Assembly: GCF_013280595.1 (NCBI RefSeq)
Contig: NZ_JAAATY010000031.1
Span: 1 to 64,000, forward strand
Length of the DNA: 64,000 bases
From: Kibdelosporangium persicum
Lineage (GTDB): Bacteria > Actinomycetota > Actinomycetes > Mycobacteriales > Pseudonocardiaceae
Direction: 5' to 3'
The translations under genes were made by a program, and so were the position numbers. Shown here piece by piece: positions 46,339 through 54,931 of the stretch. The notes beneath the pieces were generated by a model. That model ran no database searches and was not told where the DNA came from. It was given only the letters and a program-made list of their open reading frames with translations. The stretch's first letter is position 1, and the number at the start of each line of letters is the position of its first letter.

Positions 46339-47432
46339 GACGTGGTCACCACCCGCATGCCTTCACGTAGGTCGGGACCGCTCACTTCGACCTTGCCGTC
46401 GGCGAACAGGCCGGTCCGCACGGGGATCAACCGGCGTGCGGCCCCTTCGACGACCTCGATGGCGTAACCGCCTTCGGCCAGCGCGAGCAACGCCCCGACC
46501 GGGACGGTCAGCACGCCTTTCTGGCTCCGCACGGTGAACCGGACGTCCACCGAACTGGCGTCGGGCGCGGTGATCGCCGCCGGATCGTCCAGCGTGATCG
46601 AGACGTCGAACTTGGTGCCCTGGTCCTGTCCGGGCATGCCCTGGTTGTCGTCCGGTGGCGCCAACGTGACCTGCTGGACGGTGCCCGTGGCCTGCTTGCC
46701 GCCCACGCTGACCGTCACCTTCGCGCCGGGTTTGGCGCTGTCCCGCTGCTCGGCCTTGATCCGCACGGTCACGCCGCGGTTCACGCCGGTGTACTTCAGC
46801 ACGTCCGTCCCGCCCTGGCTACCCAGGGACGCGAGCAGGGTGCTGACCCGGAACGACCCGGTGGTGATCACCACGTCGCCGACGTCGACGGTGCCGTTCT
46901 GCTCGAGTTTGAGCGCCTTCTGCCACTTCTTGACGGCGTTCGCGGTGGCGGTCGTGAACTTCTCGTCCGGCGTGCCGAACCCGCCGAATCCCAGCGCCCT
47001 GAGGTTCTCCTCGACCAGCCGGACGTCCGGCCCGTCGGACACGCCCGGCCCGACCGGCCGGTACATCGGGATGTCGCCGTGGAACAGCGGCACCGGCTTG
47101 GCGTCCACTTTGTACACGGACTCGCCGCGGTCCAGCACGTCGCCGATCGCGGGCAGGCCGGTGATGGTGCCCTGTTTACGCCCGGCGAGCGTGGTTTCGA
47201 CGCCGTAGCCGAGCTTGCCGCTCACGGATCGCTTGTCCGCCAGGTCGGTCCTGGTCACCTCGGCGGTCTGGATCGGCGCCGGTCCCTGGGGCGACGCCAC
47301 CGCGCTGCCTGAGCTGACACGGGTCAGGACGACCGCGGTGCCGACGCCGAGGGCGACCACGGTGGCCGTCCCGGCGATCATCCAGCGGGTCCGGCGCCGT
47401 TTGTGCAGACGCCGTGGTCCTTCGCCGGTCAC
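46335..47432 (-). CDS. Membrane-anchored efflux adaptor with peptidoglycan-binding-like domain
   Basis: A 365-residue HlyD/RND-adaptor-like protein: basic cytoplasmic tail ([11 protein letters not shown]), TM helix near residues 18-40, a split lipoyl-like beta region ([22 protein letters not shown]), and an inserted peptidoglycan-binding_1 helix set near residues 135-180 ([27 protein letters not shown]). The C-terminal barrel includes [22 protein letters not shown] overlaps the lipoprotein stop. Probably links the ABC pair to the cell wall. Confidence 0.85.
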   Translation of the reverse strand: MTGEGPRRLHKRRRTRWMIAGTATVVALGVGTAVVLTRVSSGSAVASPQGPAPIQTAEVTRTDLADKRSVSGKLGYGVETTLAGRKQGTITGLPAIGDVLDRGESVYKVDAKPVPLFHGDIPMYRPVGPGVSDGPDVRLVEENLRALGFGGFGTPDEKFTTATANAVKKWQKALKLEQNGTVDVGDVVITTGSFRVSTLLASLGSQGGTDVLKYTGVNRGVTVRIKAEQRDSAKPGAKVTVSVGGKQATGTVQQVTLAPPDDNQGMPGQDQGTKFDVSITLDDPAAITAPDASSVDVRFTVRSQKGVLTVPVGALLALAEGGYAIEVVEGAARRLIPVRTGLFADGKVEVSGPDLREGMRVVTTS

Positions 47433-47968
47433 CTGCCGCCACCCGCCACACCGGCCGCGACCCGGCCTTCGCCGCCGCACTCCTTGAAGGCCTTCTCGAG
47501 CTTCTCCTGGTCGCCGTCGCCGAGGTCGATGGCCGTCCCCGGGTTGTTCGGGTCGGGATCGGGCATGTTGATGCCGTGCTCACGCATGCACTTGGCCTGG
47601 GCGCGCTGCTTGTCGAGCTCCTCGGGCGAAAGCGGCTTCGGTTTGCCGCCGTTGGGCAGCAGCTTGTTGCACACCTCCCCGGCCTTGTTCATCTTCTCCA
47701 TCTCGGCCTCGCCCTCCACCCGCTGCGCGGTCATGGTGCCGCCCGGGCCCGGGTCGGGCATGTCGATGCCCTGCTCACGCATGCATTTCGCGAACTCCCG
47801 CATCCGGTCCTCGTCGGTCTTGCCGTCCGCGGAGTCGGCGCTGTTCTGCGCGTCGCCGCCCTTGCCGTCACCCAACGAGGCGACCTTGTCGCCTGCTGAG
47901 TCGCTGCCGCACGCCGTCGCCAACGCGAACAGCGCGGTCACGGCGGCCAGTCGCCACCTGGCTCCCAT
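47429..47968 (-). CDS. Lipoprotein with duplicated KCMRExGI-MPDP motif
   Basis: A 179-residue lipoprotein (lipobox ATAC, Cys near 20) followed by an acidic linker. Two tandem units: FAKCMREQGIDMPDPGPGG ... EVCNKLLP, then QAKCMREHGINMPDPDPNN ... KECGGEG, each about 55-60 residues with one Cys at each end, so each could hold its own disulfide. I know this motif from actinobacterial proteins linked to MacB-like operons; its function is unknown. AGGGAG lies 8 nt before the ATG. First gene of the operon. Confidence 0.82.
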   Translation of the reverse strand: MGARWRLAAVTALFALATACGSDSAGDKVASLGDGKGGDAQNSADSADGKTDEDRMREFAKCMREQGIDMPDPGPGGTMTAQRVEGEAEMEKMNKAGEVCNKLLPNGGKPKPLSPEELDKQRAQAKCMREHGINMPDPDPNNPGTAIDLGDGDQEKLEKAFKECGGEGRVAAGVAGGGR

Positions 47969-48002
47969 CAGGATCTCCCTTCCTCTGCCGGTCTCCAGTG
48001 GT

Positions 48003-48039
48003 CCGGCGGGTCCGGCCCCCGACAGCCCGGACCCGCCGG
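48003..48039. terminator. Strong hairpin in the leader of the efflux operon
   Basis: Perfect 13-bp stem CCGGCGGGTCCGG / CCGGACCCGCCGG with an 11-nt loop, between the operon's first gene and the divergent promoter region. As it lies within the 5' leader it may attenuate or insulate the operon. Confidence 0.55.
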
Positions 48040-48073
48040 TGACCAGTTCTAGGGACCGGGCGATTCGGGCCCG

Positions 48074-48102
48074 TTAAGCGAAAGCGCTTATCCGGCGCTT
48101 AA
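48074..48102. promoter_or_regulatory. Response-regulator operator candidate
   Basis: Inverted repeat TTAAGCG-N15-CGCTTAA with a nested AAGCGCTT (48082-48089) and repeated GCGCTTA half-sites, in the divergent promoter region between the efflux operon and its OmpR-type regulator. Confidence 0.6.
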
Positions 48103-48126
48103 CCGCTGATCAGCGAGACTGTCCGA

Positions 48127-48783
48127 ATGCGAGTACTGGTCGTTGAGGACGAACGGCTGCTCGCCGACACCCTGGCCGAGGGGCTGCGGCGGCTGTCCAT
48201 GGCGGTGGACGTCTGCTACGACGGCGACGCGGCCCTCGAACGGGTTCACGTACACAGCTACGACGTCGTCGTGCTGGACCGTGACCTGCCGAAGGTGCAC
48301 GGCGACGACGTCTGCCGGTCGCTCATCAAGGCGGGCGGTGAGGCCAAGGTGCTGATGCTGACGGCCTCGGGCGAGGTGACCGACCGGGTGGCGGGCCTGC
48401 GGCTGGGCGCCGACGACTACCTGACCAAACCGTTCGCGTTCGACGAGCTCGTGGCCAGGGTGCAAGCGCTTGCGCGCCGGGCGCGGCCCGCGCTTCCGCC
48501 CGTGCTCGAACGGTCCGGGGTCGTCCTGGATCTGCCCCGCCACCAGGCCTCCCGCGACGGCAGGCACCTGCCGCTGTCGCCGAAGGAGTTCGCCGTGCTG
48601 GAGGTGCTGATGCGGGCCGAAGGTGCCGTGGTCAGCGCCGAGGATCTGCTGGAGAAGGCATGGGACGAGTACGCCGACCCGTTCACCAACGCCGTCCGGG
48701 TGGCGGTGATGACCTTGCGGCGCAAACTCGGTGATCCCCCGGTGATCGACACGCTGCCCGGCGCGGGCTACCGGCTGTCATGA
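48127..48783 (+). CDS. OmpR-family response regulator
   Basis: A 218-residue regulator: receiver with phosphorylatable Asp in VVVLDRDLPK (near residue 51), TAS and K in YLTKPF; C-terminal winged helix (LSPKEFAVLEVLMRAEGAVV, VAVMTLRRKLGDPPVIDTLP). CutR/TcrA-like. Overlaps the kinase by 4 bp. Divergent from the MacB-type operon, with half-sites between, so it most likely controls that operon. Confidence 0.92.
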   Translation: MRVLVVEDERLLADTLAEGLRRLSMAVDVCYDGDAALERVHVHSYDVVVLDRDLPKVHGDDVCRSLIKAGGEAKVLMLTASGEVTDRVAGLRLGADDYLTKPFAFDELVARVQALARRARPALPPVLERSGVVLDLPRHQASRDGRHLPLSPKEFAVLEVLMRAEGAVVSAEDLLEKAWDEYADPFTNAVRVAVMTLRRKLGDPPVIDTLPGAGYRLS

Positions 48784-49952
48784 CGCGCTGGTCGGTCCGA
48801 ACCCGCCTGACGGTGATCTACGGCGTCGTCTTCATGGCCGTCGGCGTAGTGCTGCTGGTGATCAACTATCTGCTGGTCGTGAGCGTGCTCCCGCAGCCGG
48901 CCGCGTTCATCGCGGCGGCCTCACCCGACGTGCTGACCGGCACCGGCGGCGTCGCGATCGAGCGCGCGCCCGCCGAGCAGACCACCATCTCCACCGTGGC
49001 GGACTACCGGGCGTCCACGATCCGGACGATGCTGATGACCTCGGGCATCGCCCTGCTGGTCGCGGGCGGGATCGCGGTGCTGGCGTCCTGGTACATCGCG
49101 GGCCGGGTGCTGCGGCCGGTGCACATGATCACGGCGACCGCCCGCAGGCTGGGCGCGGAGAGCCTGAACCGGCGTATCCACCTGGACGGGCCGGACGACG
49201 AGCTGAAAGAGCTGGCCAACACGTTCGACGGGATGCTCGACCGGCTCGCGTCGGCCTTCGACAGCCAGACACATTTCGTGGCGAACGCCTCGCACGAGCT
49301 GCGCACGCCGCTGGCCGTGCAACGGACCCTGGTCGAAGTCGCCATGGCCGACCCGCAGGCCACTCCTGAGCTGCGCAGGCTCGGTCAGCACCTGCTCGTG
49401 ACCAACGAGCGCAGCGAGCGCCTGATCGAGGGCCTGCTGGTGCTGGCCCGCAGCGACCGCGGCCTGCTCGGCCGGGTCCCGGTACCGCTGGCCGAGGTCG
49501 CCGAGAACGTCCTGGTCGGCTGCATCGGCCTGGCCGACGAGCACAACGTGACGATCAGCAAGACCATCCGGCCGAGGACGGTGGCCGGTGACCCGGTGCT
49601 GCTCGAACGCCTGATCATCAACCTCGTGCACAACGCGATCCGCTACAACGAGCCCGGCGGTTCGGTTTCGGTCGAAGTGGGCGATTCGCCCGCGGTGCGC
49701 GTGATCAACACCGGCCCGGTGGTGCCCGCCGAGGCGTTGCCCGGGTTGTTCGAGCCGTTCCGCAGGCTGGAGCGAACGGCCACGTCCGGCGGTTCCGGGT
49801 TGGGGCTGTCGATCGTGCGTTCGGTGGTCAGAGCCCACGACGGGTCGATCGGTGTCGCCGCGCGCCCGTCCGGCGGGCTGGACCTGCGGGTCGAGCTGCC
49901 GCCCGCGTACGCCACGGCGACGGATAACAGGATGATTCCGGCCAGGACGTAG
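48780..49952 (+). CDS. HAMP-containing sensor histidine kinase
   Basis: A 390-residue kinase: TM1 (about 10-35), an external sensor of about 45 residues, TM2 (about 80-105), HAMP (RVLRPVHMITATARRLGAES), HisKA with H in VANASHELRTPL (near residue 173), N-box NLVHNAIRYN, and G-box GGSGLGLSIV. The C-terminal coding region (last about 103 codons, including the G-box) overlaps the convergent GT87 gene by 310 bp; the tail ATATDNRMIPART is antisense to that gene's last TM helix. Confidence 0.92.
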   Translation: MTRWSVRTRLTVIYGVVFMAVGVVLLVINYLLVVSVLPQPAAFIAAASPDVLTGTGGVAIERAPAEQTTISTVADYRASTIRTMLMTSGIALLVAGGIAVLASWYIAGRVLRPVHMITATARRLGAESLNRRIHLDGPDDELKELANTFDGMLDRLASAFDSQTHFVANASHELRTPLAVQRTLVEVAMADPQATPELRRLGQHLLVTNERSERLIEGLLVLARSDRGLLGRVPVPLAEVAENVLVGCIGLADEHNVTISKTIRPRTVAGDPVLLERLIINLVHNAIRYNEPGGSVSVEVGDSPAVRVINTGPVVPAEALPGLFEPFRRLERTATSGGSGLGLSIVRSVVRAHDGSIGVAARPSGGLDLRVELPPAYATATDNRMIPART

Positions 49953-51010
49953 CTGTCGCTCACGGCCTGCTGCCAGACGCCGTCGCTCCACCCACCGAAC
50001 TCGAACGCCCAGATCGGTGTGGAGATCGCCACGGCAGCGGCCAGGACCACGGCCACGCCCATGACGATCCGGCGCTCCGTGACGGCGACCCAGCCCAGCA
50101 CGACAAGCACCGGGACCAGCCAAACCCAGTGGTGCACCCACGAAACCGGCGACACGAGCAACCCGCACAACGCGGTTACCGCCAGTCCCATCGGCACGCT
50201 GGTACGCCGGATCACGAACACTGCCAGCGAAATGATCAAGATGGCCGGCGCGACCCACCAGAAATCAACGGACAACCGGGCGAAAGCACCGCGAAGGGAC
50301 TGGTTGGCAACGTGATCCGGCGCGCCGATTCGTCCGCCGTCGAACAACAGCTTCGTCCAGTACGTGACCGAGCTGCCGGGCAGGACCGCGAAGCCCAGCG
50401 CGGTCGCGGCGAGGAACGTCACAACGGCCCGAGCCGCCGCCCGATAGTCCTTGCGCACCAGGAAGAACAGCACGAACACGGCGGGCGTCAGCTTGATCGC
50501 CGCGGCGACGCCGACCAGCACACCACGCCACCGTTTGTTCGTCATCAGGCAGTCGACGGCCACCAAGGCCATCAGCACCATGTTGATCTGCCCGTAGCCG
50601 AGTGTCGAGCGCACCGGATCCATGCCCGCGGCGAGCAACTGCACGCCGATCGCCAGGAAGGCGGGCAGGACCAGGCCGTTCTCCCGGCCCCGTAAGGCCA
50701 CCAGGAAGCCGAACACCACGGCGAACAGCAGGCCGGTGGAGATCACCGTGAGCAGCAGGAAACCCGCCCAGGCGGACAGTGAAGTCGTGGGGAGGAAGGT
50801 GAGGATGGCAAATGGCGGATAGGTGAACGGCAGAAGTGTGCCACGGCTCGTCGGCGGCAACTGTCCGTAAGGATCACCACCGTGCAGCCATGTCAATGCG
50901 CCAAGCCGGTAGACCTCGAAATCCAGGCCGTCCAACACCTTCAGCCCGACGATTAGCCCGATCGTGGCCAGCTCGGCGGCGACCACGAGGGCGAGTGTTC
51001 TCCCCCGCAC
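49643..51010 (-). CDS. GT87/DUF2029-type membrane mannosyltransferase with read-through tail
   Basis: A 455-residue polyprenyl-phosphate-mannose-dependent transferase of the GT-C fold with about 10 TM helices. The Asp near the N-terminus (LDGLDFEVYRLGALTWLHGG) is the typical catalytic region of alpha-mannosyltransferases of lipomannan/PIM pathways. GTG 51010 is 9 nt after GGAGG. The membrane part ends near 49952; the last about 103 residues are Pro/Ser/Thr-rich (SSPPDGRAATP, TESPNPEPPD-like) and are translated antisense to the kinase gene, so the ancestral stop has probably been lost. Confidence 0.82.
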   Translation of the reverse strand: MRGRTLALVVAAELATIGLIVGLKVLDGLDFEVYRLGALTWLHGGDPYGQLPPTSRGTLLPFTYPPFAILTFLPTTSLSAWAGFLLLTVISTGLLFAVVFGFLVALRGRENGLVLPAFLAIGVQLLAAGMDPVRSTLGYGQINMVLMALVAVDCLMTNKRWRGVLVGVAAAIKLTPAVFVLFFLVRKDYRAAARAVVTFLAATALGFAVLPGSSVTYWTKLLFDGGRIGAPDHVANQSLRGAFARLSVDFWWVAPAILIISLAVFVIRRTSVPMGLAVTALCGLLVSPVSWVHHWVWLVPVLVVLGWVAVTERRIVMGVAVVLAAAVAISTPIWAFEFGGWSDGVWQQAVSDSYVLAGIILLSVAVAYAGGSSTRRSSPPDGRAATPIDPSWALTTERTIDSPNPEPPDVAVRSSLRNGSNNPGNASAGTTGPVLITRTAGESPTSTETEPPGSL

Positions 51011-51107
51011 AGTGACATTCCTCCGTTCGGCAACCAAAGTACTGACTAAGGGAGTGCGAATCCGCTGGGGATGCGGGAAGATCGACGGAGAGGATCTCGC
51101 TGAGGCG

Positions 51108-51139
51108 CGGCGCGCCTACTTCGTCAAGGAGGCGCGCCG
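51108..51139. terminator. Hairpin upstream of sepH
   Basis: Stem CGGCGCGCCT / AGGCGCGCCG with inner CTT/AAG pairing around cgtc. Lies between the divergent GT87 and sepH starts, 49 bp before sepH; could be a leader structure. Confidence 0.45.
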
Positions 51140-51187
51140 TATTAGCGTCACAAAGTCAGCGAGGTGAAGTCATTCGGGAGGCTTGAA

Positions 51188-52279
51188 GTGCGCGCGCTGC
51201 GAGTTGTCGGGCTCGGCGAGGATGGCAGGACTGTCATCCTCGAAGACCCGATGCGTGGCGAGCGTTTCCAGCTCCCGGCGGACGAGCGGTTGCGTGCGGC
51301 TGCCCGTGGCGACGTCACCAGACTCGGCCAGATCGAAATCGAGCTGGAGAGCCAGATGCGCCCACGTGAAATCCAGGCCCGTATCCGTGCGGGTGAGTCC
51401 GTCGCCCAGGTCGCCGAGGCGTCCGGCCTGCCGGAGGACAAGGTCGAGCGGTTCGCCTACCCGGTGCTGCTCGAACGGTCCCGCACGGCGGACCTGGCCC
51501 AGCGCGCCCACCCGGTCCGGGAGGACGGGCCGGACGTGCAGACGCTCGGCGAGGTCTGCGCGCACGCGTTCGGCCTGCGCGGGCAGGAGTACTCCGAGGC
51601 GGTCTGGGACTCGTGGAAGAACGAGGAGAACAAGTGGATCGTCCAGCTGCGCTGGACGGCGGGCCGCTCGGACAACCGCGCGCACTGGTCCTTCCACCCG
51701 GGTGCGCACGGCGGCACGGTCACTCCGCTCGACGACCACGCCCACGACCTGCTCGACCCGAACCCGAACAGGTCGCTGCGGACCGTACGGCCGGTCACCG
51801 AACTGGCCAGGCAAGCGCTTGCGGTCGAGGCTGCGGCCCGTCCGCAGCCGGTCACGCCTGAGCCGATCGAGCCGGTCTACACCGAGCCACGCCACCAGGC
51901 GGAACCGGCCTACCAGCCGGAGCCCGCGCGCCAGCCGGAACCGGAACCGGTCTACCGCCAGCCGGAGCCCGAGCCCGCTCCCGCCGTGGCACACCGCCCG
52001 GAGCCGCAGCCCGAACCGCAGCCGGTGGTACGGCCGGACCCGGTTCCGGCTGCGGTCGAGCCCGAACCGGCGCCGGCACCGGAGCCCGAGCCCGCACCCG
52101 CTCCGGCGGCCCCGGCCGCGTCGGGCAAGCCGGTGCAGGAGGAACTGGTGCCGGAGCCCGAGCCGAAGCCGGAAGCGGCCAAGGACAAGCCCGCGCCCCG
52201 GCGTGGCAAGAAGAAGAACCACCCGGTCGTCCCGGCCTGGGAGGACGTCCTGCTGGGCGTCCGCTCCAACCGAGGCTGA
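51188..52279 (+). CDS. sepH: Septation protein SepH
   Basis: A 363-residue SepH (DUF3071), which binds FtsZ and promotes septum assembly in actinobacteria. Conserved N-terminal domain: RALRVVGLGEDGRTVILEDP, a helix-turn-helix (AGESVAQVAEASGLPEDKVE) and YAYPVLLERSRTA-like FAYPVLLERSRTADLAQRAH, then WTAGRSDNRAHWSF. A long Pro/Glu-rich repeat (about residues 220-330) leads to the conserved C-terminus KNHPVVPAWEDVLLGVRSNR. GTG 51188 is 6 nt after GGGAGG. Confidence 0.95.
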   Translation: MRALRVVGLGEDGRTVILEDPMRGERFQLPADERLRAAARGDVTRLGQIEIELESQMRPREIQARIRAGESVAQVAEASGLPEDKVERFAYPVLLERSRTADLAQRAHPVREDGPDVQTLGEVCAHAFGLRGQEYSEAVWDSWKNEENKWIVQLRWTAGRSDNRAHWSFHPGAHGGTVTPLDDHAHDLLDPNPNRSLRTVRPVTELARQALAVEAAARPQPVTPEPIEPVYTEPRHQAEPAYQPEPARQPEPEPVYRQPEPEPAPAVAHRPEPQPEPQPVVRPDPVPAAVEPEPAPAPEPEPAPAPAAPAASGKPVQEELVPEPEPKPEAAKDKPAPRRGKKKNHPVVPAWEDVLLGVRSNRG

Positions 52280-52282
52280 CAC

Positions 52283-52336
52283 CCCCCTCGTGAGTGTTTA
52301 TCAGGGTTAGAACCCCGATAAATACTCACGAGGGGG
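52283..52336. repeat. Dispersed palindrome, copy 5
   Basis: 20-bp arms CCCCCTCGTGAGTGTTTATC and complement with one mismatch. It begins 4 bp after the sepH stop and borders the decayed membrane-protein gene. Confidence 0.92.
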
Positions 52337-53065
52337 TACAGCACCGCGCTGGACCGCGCCGCCGCAGGGCTTCGGTGAAGAACGGCGGCGTCTCGGGGTT
52401 GCTCGTGAACCGCGAACGGTACCGGCGCCAACGGCACCAGCACCGCTGCCAGCGTGCCGAACCACAGCAGTCGCAGTGGAACGTGCGTGGCGTTCTCGGC
52501 GAAGGTTTGGATTCGTTGGCACGCCATCGCGAGCAGGATTCCGACCGCCGGAACACACGCCATGAACCGTGATCACCAGTGCCCGGGCGGCGGCCACGCA
52601 CCACGACCAGATTCCCAGCACCGCCAGGAAAATCACCAATGACCAGCCGAGAAACGCGTTCTCCTCGGTCGGGTTGATGGCGAACTGCCTGCTCACCTCG
52701 GACGGGCCCGCCAGCGAGTAGCTGCCGAACGCGGTCACGGTTGCCAGGTCGTTCCCGGCGAGGGCGTGGTTCATGTCGGCGTAGCTCTGCGACCCGAAGA
52801 ACTGGTGCCACAAGGGATACGCGACAACATGTGCTGGTCCTGCCCGGCGCCGGGCAGATAGCCGTGCCGCAGGTCAGTCCACATGCGACTGTAGAGCAGC
52901 GCCGCCGCGAGCGCGTACACGCCGACGACGAACGCGTCCGTCGCGGTCGGGCGAGCGGCCGTCTGCCGGATCCGTTGGGTCAACCCGATCACAACCCGAA
53001 GACACAGCCGTGTGGTGCTCGGGTTGTTGACCTCCAGTGCACTTGAGGTCGCAGGATGGCCCATG
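52337..53065 (-). pseudogene. Decayed polytopic membrane protein (glycosyltransferase-like)
   Basis: Leftward fragments in three frames of one protein. The N-terminal part (DAFVVGVYALAAALLYSRMW then LRHGYLPGAGQDQHML, near 52960-52830) is joined directly to a far-downstream part (WHQFFGSQSYADMNH ... NPTEENAFLGW, 52812 leftwards), so the middle is deleted. A shift near 52563 moves to VGILLAMACQRIQTFAENAT ... LLWFGTLAAVLVPLAP, and another to ETPPFFTEALRR. The end is cut by palindrome copy 5. Intact homologues are large actinobacterial GT-C-like membrane proteins. Confidence 0.7.
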
Positions 53066-53158
53066 GCGAAGGTGGCGGCCGCGGCACGGAAATTCGGGTG
53101 CACCGGATCGCGTTGCTTTGTAACGTCGAAGGCTGGCATCTACCTGTTTGGGGGCAAG

Positions 53159-54931
53159 ATGGAGGAGGCGGAGCAACCACGCTCGGCCTATCGATCCCTG
53201 TGGCGCCTCGGTCCTTACGCGCGACCGTGGCGCCGTCGGCTGGTACTCGCGATCGTCGCCACGATCTGTGCGATGGCCGCGGGCCTGACTATTCCGCTGA
53301 TGATCCAGAGCATCCTGGACGGCCCGATCGCCCGGGGTGAGACCACCGGCCTGATCTGGCCGGTCCTCGGGATCGCACTGCTCGGCTTCGCGGAGGCCGG
53401 GCTTTTCTATTGCCGCCGAAAGATGCTCGCGCGGCCGACGACACACATCGAGGCGCGGATGCGCCATGACATCTACGCGCACCTGCAGCGCCTGCCGGTC
53501 TCGTTCCACGACCGTTGGCAGTCCGGGCAGCTGCTGTCCCGCGCGGTGACCGACTTGTCCACCATCCGCGGGTTCTTCGCGTTCGTCGGGGTTTTCCTCG
53601 TGGTGAACAGCCTCACCCTGGTCGGTGGCCTGGTCGTGCTGTTCTCGCTGGACTTCTGGCTGGGCCTGACCGTGCTGATCTCGGCGCTGCCGTTGATCGC
53701 GATCTCCACGGTGTTCGAGCGCAAGTACAAGGTCGTCGCCCGGCTCGCCCAGGACCAGGACGGCGACCTCGCCACCACGGTCGAGGAGTCCGCGCTCGGT
53801 ATCCGGGTGCTCAAGGCGTTCGGCCGTGGCCCGCACCTCGCGGCCAAGTTCGCCAAACAGGCCAAGGTGTTGCGCGGCACCGAACTTCACAAAGTACGGA
53901 TCTCCTCGCTGCTGTGGGGCGCGATCGTGCTGCTGCCGGAGATCGGCATCGCCGGGCAGTTGCTGGTCGGCACGTCCGGGATCGTCAACGGCACGATGAC
54001 CGTCGGCACGCTCGTCGCCGCCGTGACCGTCGCGGCGTACCTGCGGTGGCCGACCGACTCGATCGGCTGGCTGCTCGCCGAGACCAACCAGACGTCCGCC
54101 GCGACCGACCGGTACTTCGAAGTGCTGGACGAGCCGGTGACCGTGGCCGATCCGGCCGACCCGAAGCCGCCCGCCAGTCCGCCGCGCGGCCTGCTGCGGT
54201 TCGACAACGTCCACTTCAGACACACCGAAGGCGGCAAGGAGATCCTGCGCGGCGTGGATCTGGAGGTCCGGCCCGGCGAGACGGTCGCGCTGGTCGGTGC
54301 CACCGGAACCGGTAAGACCACGCTCACCGCGCTGGTGCCGCGGCTTGCCGACGTGACCGAAGGCCGGATCACGATCGACGGCGTGAACGTCGCGGACATG
54401 CGGCTGGCTGACCTGCGCACCCTGGTGTCGGTCGCGTTCGAGGAGCCGGTGTTGTTCTCCGCCAGCGTGCGGGAGAACGTCGCGCTGGGGTCCACGGACG
54501 CCACGGACGAACAGGTCTGGGAGGCGCTGCGAGTCGCTCAGGCCGACGGGTTCGTCACCGCGTTGCCATGGGGCCTGGACACCCGGATCGGCGAGCAGGG
54601 CCTGTCACTGTCCGGCGGTCAACGGCAGCGGCTCGCACTGGCCCGCACGATCGTCGGCAGGCCGGCGGTCCTGGTGCTCGACGACCCACTGTCCGCTTTG
54701 GACGTGCACACCGAGGCCGAGGTGGAACGCGCGCTGCGCGAGGTGCTGTCCGGCGTGACCGCGTTGGTGGTCGCGCACCGGCCGAGCACGGTCCAGCTCG
54801 CCGACCGGGTCGCGATGCTGGCCGACGGCCGGATCGCCGCCGTCGGGACGCATTCCGAGCTGCTGGCGGGCAACTCGGCCTACCGCAGGCTTCTGTCTAC
54901 TTTGGATGAGTCGGAGGAGGTGAGGGCGTGA
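53159..54931 (+). CDS. Heterodimeric ABC exporter, subunit 1 (degenerate ATP site)
   Basis: A 590-residue half-transporter: six TM helices (about 25-310) and an NBD with Walker A GATGTGKTT (near residue 385), signature LSGGQRQRLALAR and Walker B LVLDDPLSALD. The residue after the Walker B Asp is Asp, not the catalytic Glu, so this ATP site is degenerate, as in TM287/288- or BmrCD-type pairs. ATG 53159 follows a GGGGGCAAG sequence. Overlaps subunit 2 by 4 bp (GTGA). Confidence 0.9.
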   Translation: MEEAEQPRSAYRSLWRLGPYARPWRRRLVLAIVATICAMAAGLTIPLMIQSILDGPIARGETTGLIWPVLGIALLGFAEAGLFYCRRKMLARPTTHIEARMRHDIYAHLQRLPVSFHDRWQSGQLLSRAVTDLSTIRGFFAFVGVFLVVNSLTLVGGLVVLFSLDFWLGLTVLISALPLIAISTVFERKYKVVARLAQDQDGDLATTVEESALGIRVLKAFGRGPHLAAKFAKQAKVLRGTELHKVRISSLLWGAIVLLPEIGIAGQLLVGTSGIVNGTMTVGTLVAAVTVAAYLRWPTDSIGWLLAETNQTSAATDRYFEVLDEPVTVADPADPKPPASPPRGLLRFDNVHFRHTEGGKEILRGVDLEVRPGETVALVGATGTGKTTLTALVPRLADVTEGRITIDGVNVADMRLADLRTLVSVAFEEPVLFSASVRENVALGSTDATDEQVWEALRVAQADGFVTALPWGLDTRIGEQGLSLSGGQRQRLALARTIVGRPAVLVLDDPLSALDVHTEAEVERALREVLSGVTALVVAHRPSTVQLADRVAMLADGRIAAVGTHSELLAGNSAYRRLLSTLDESEEVRA

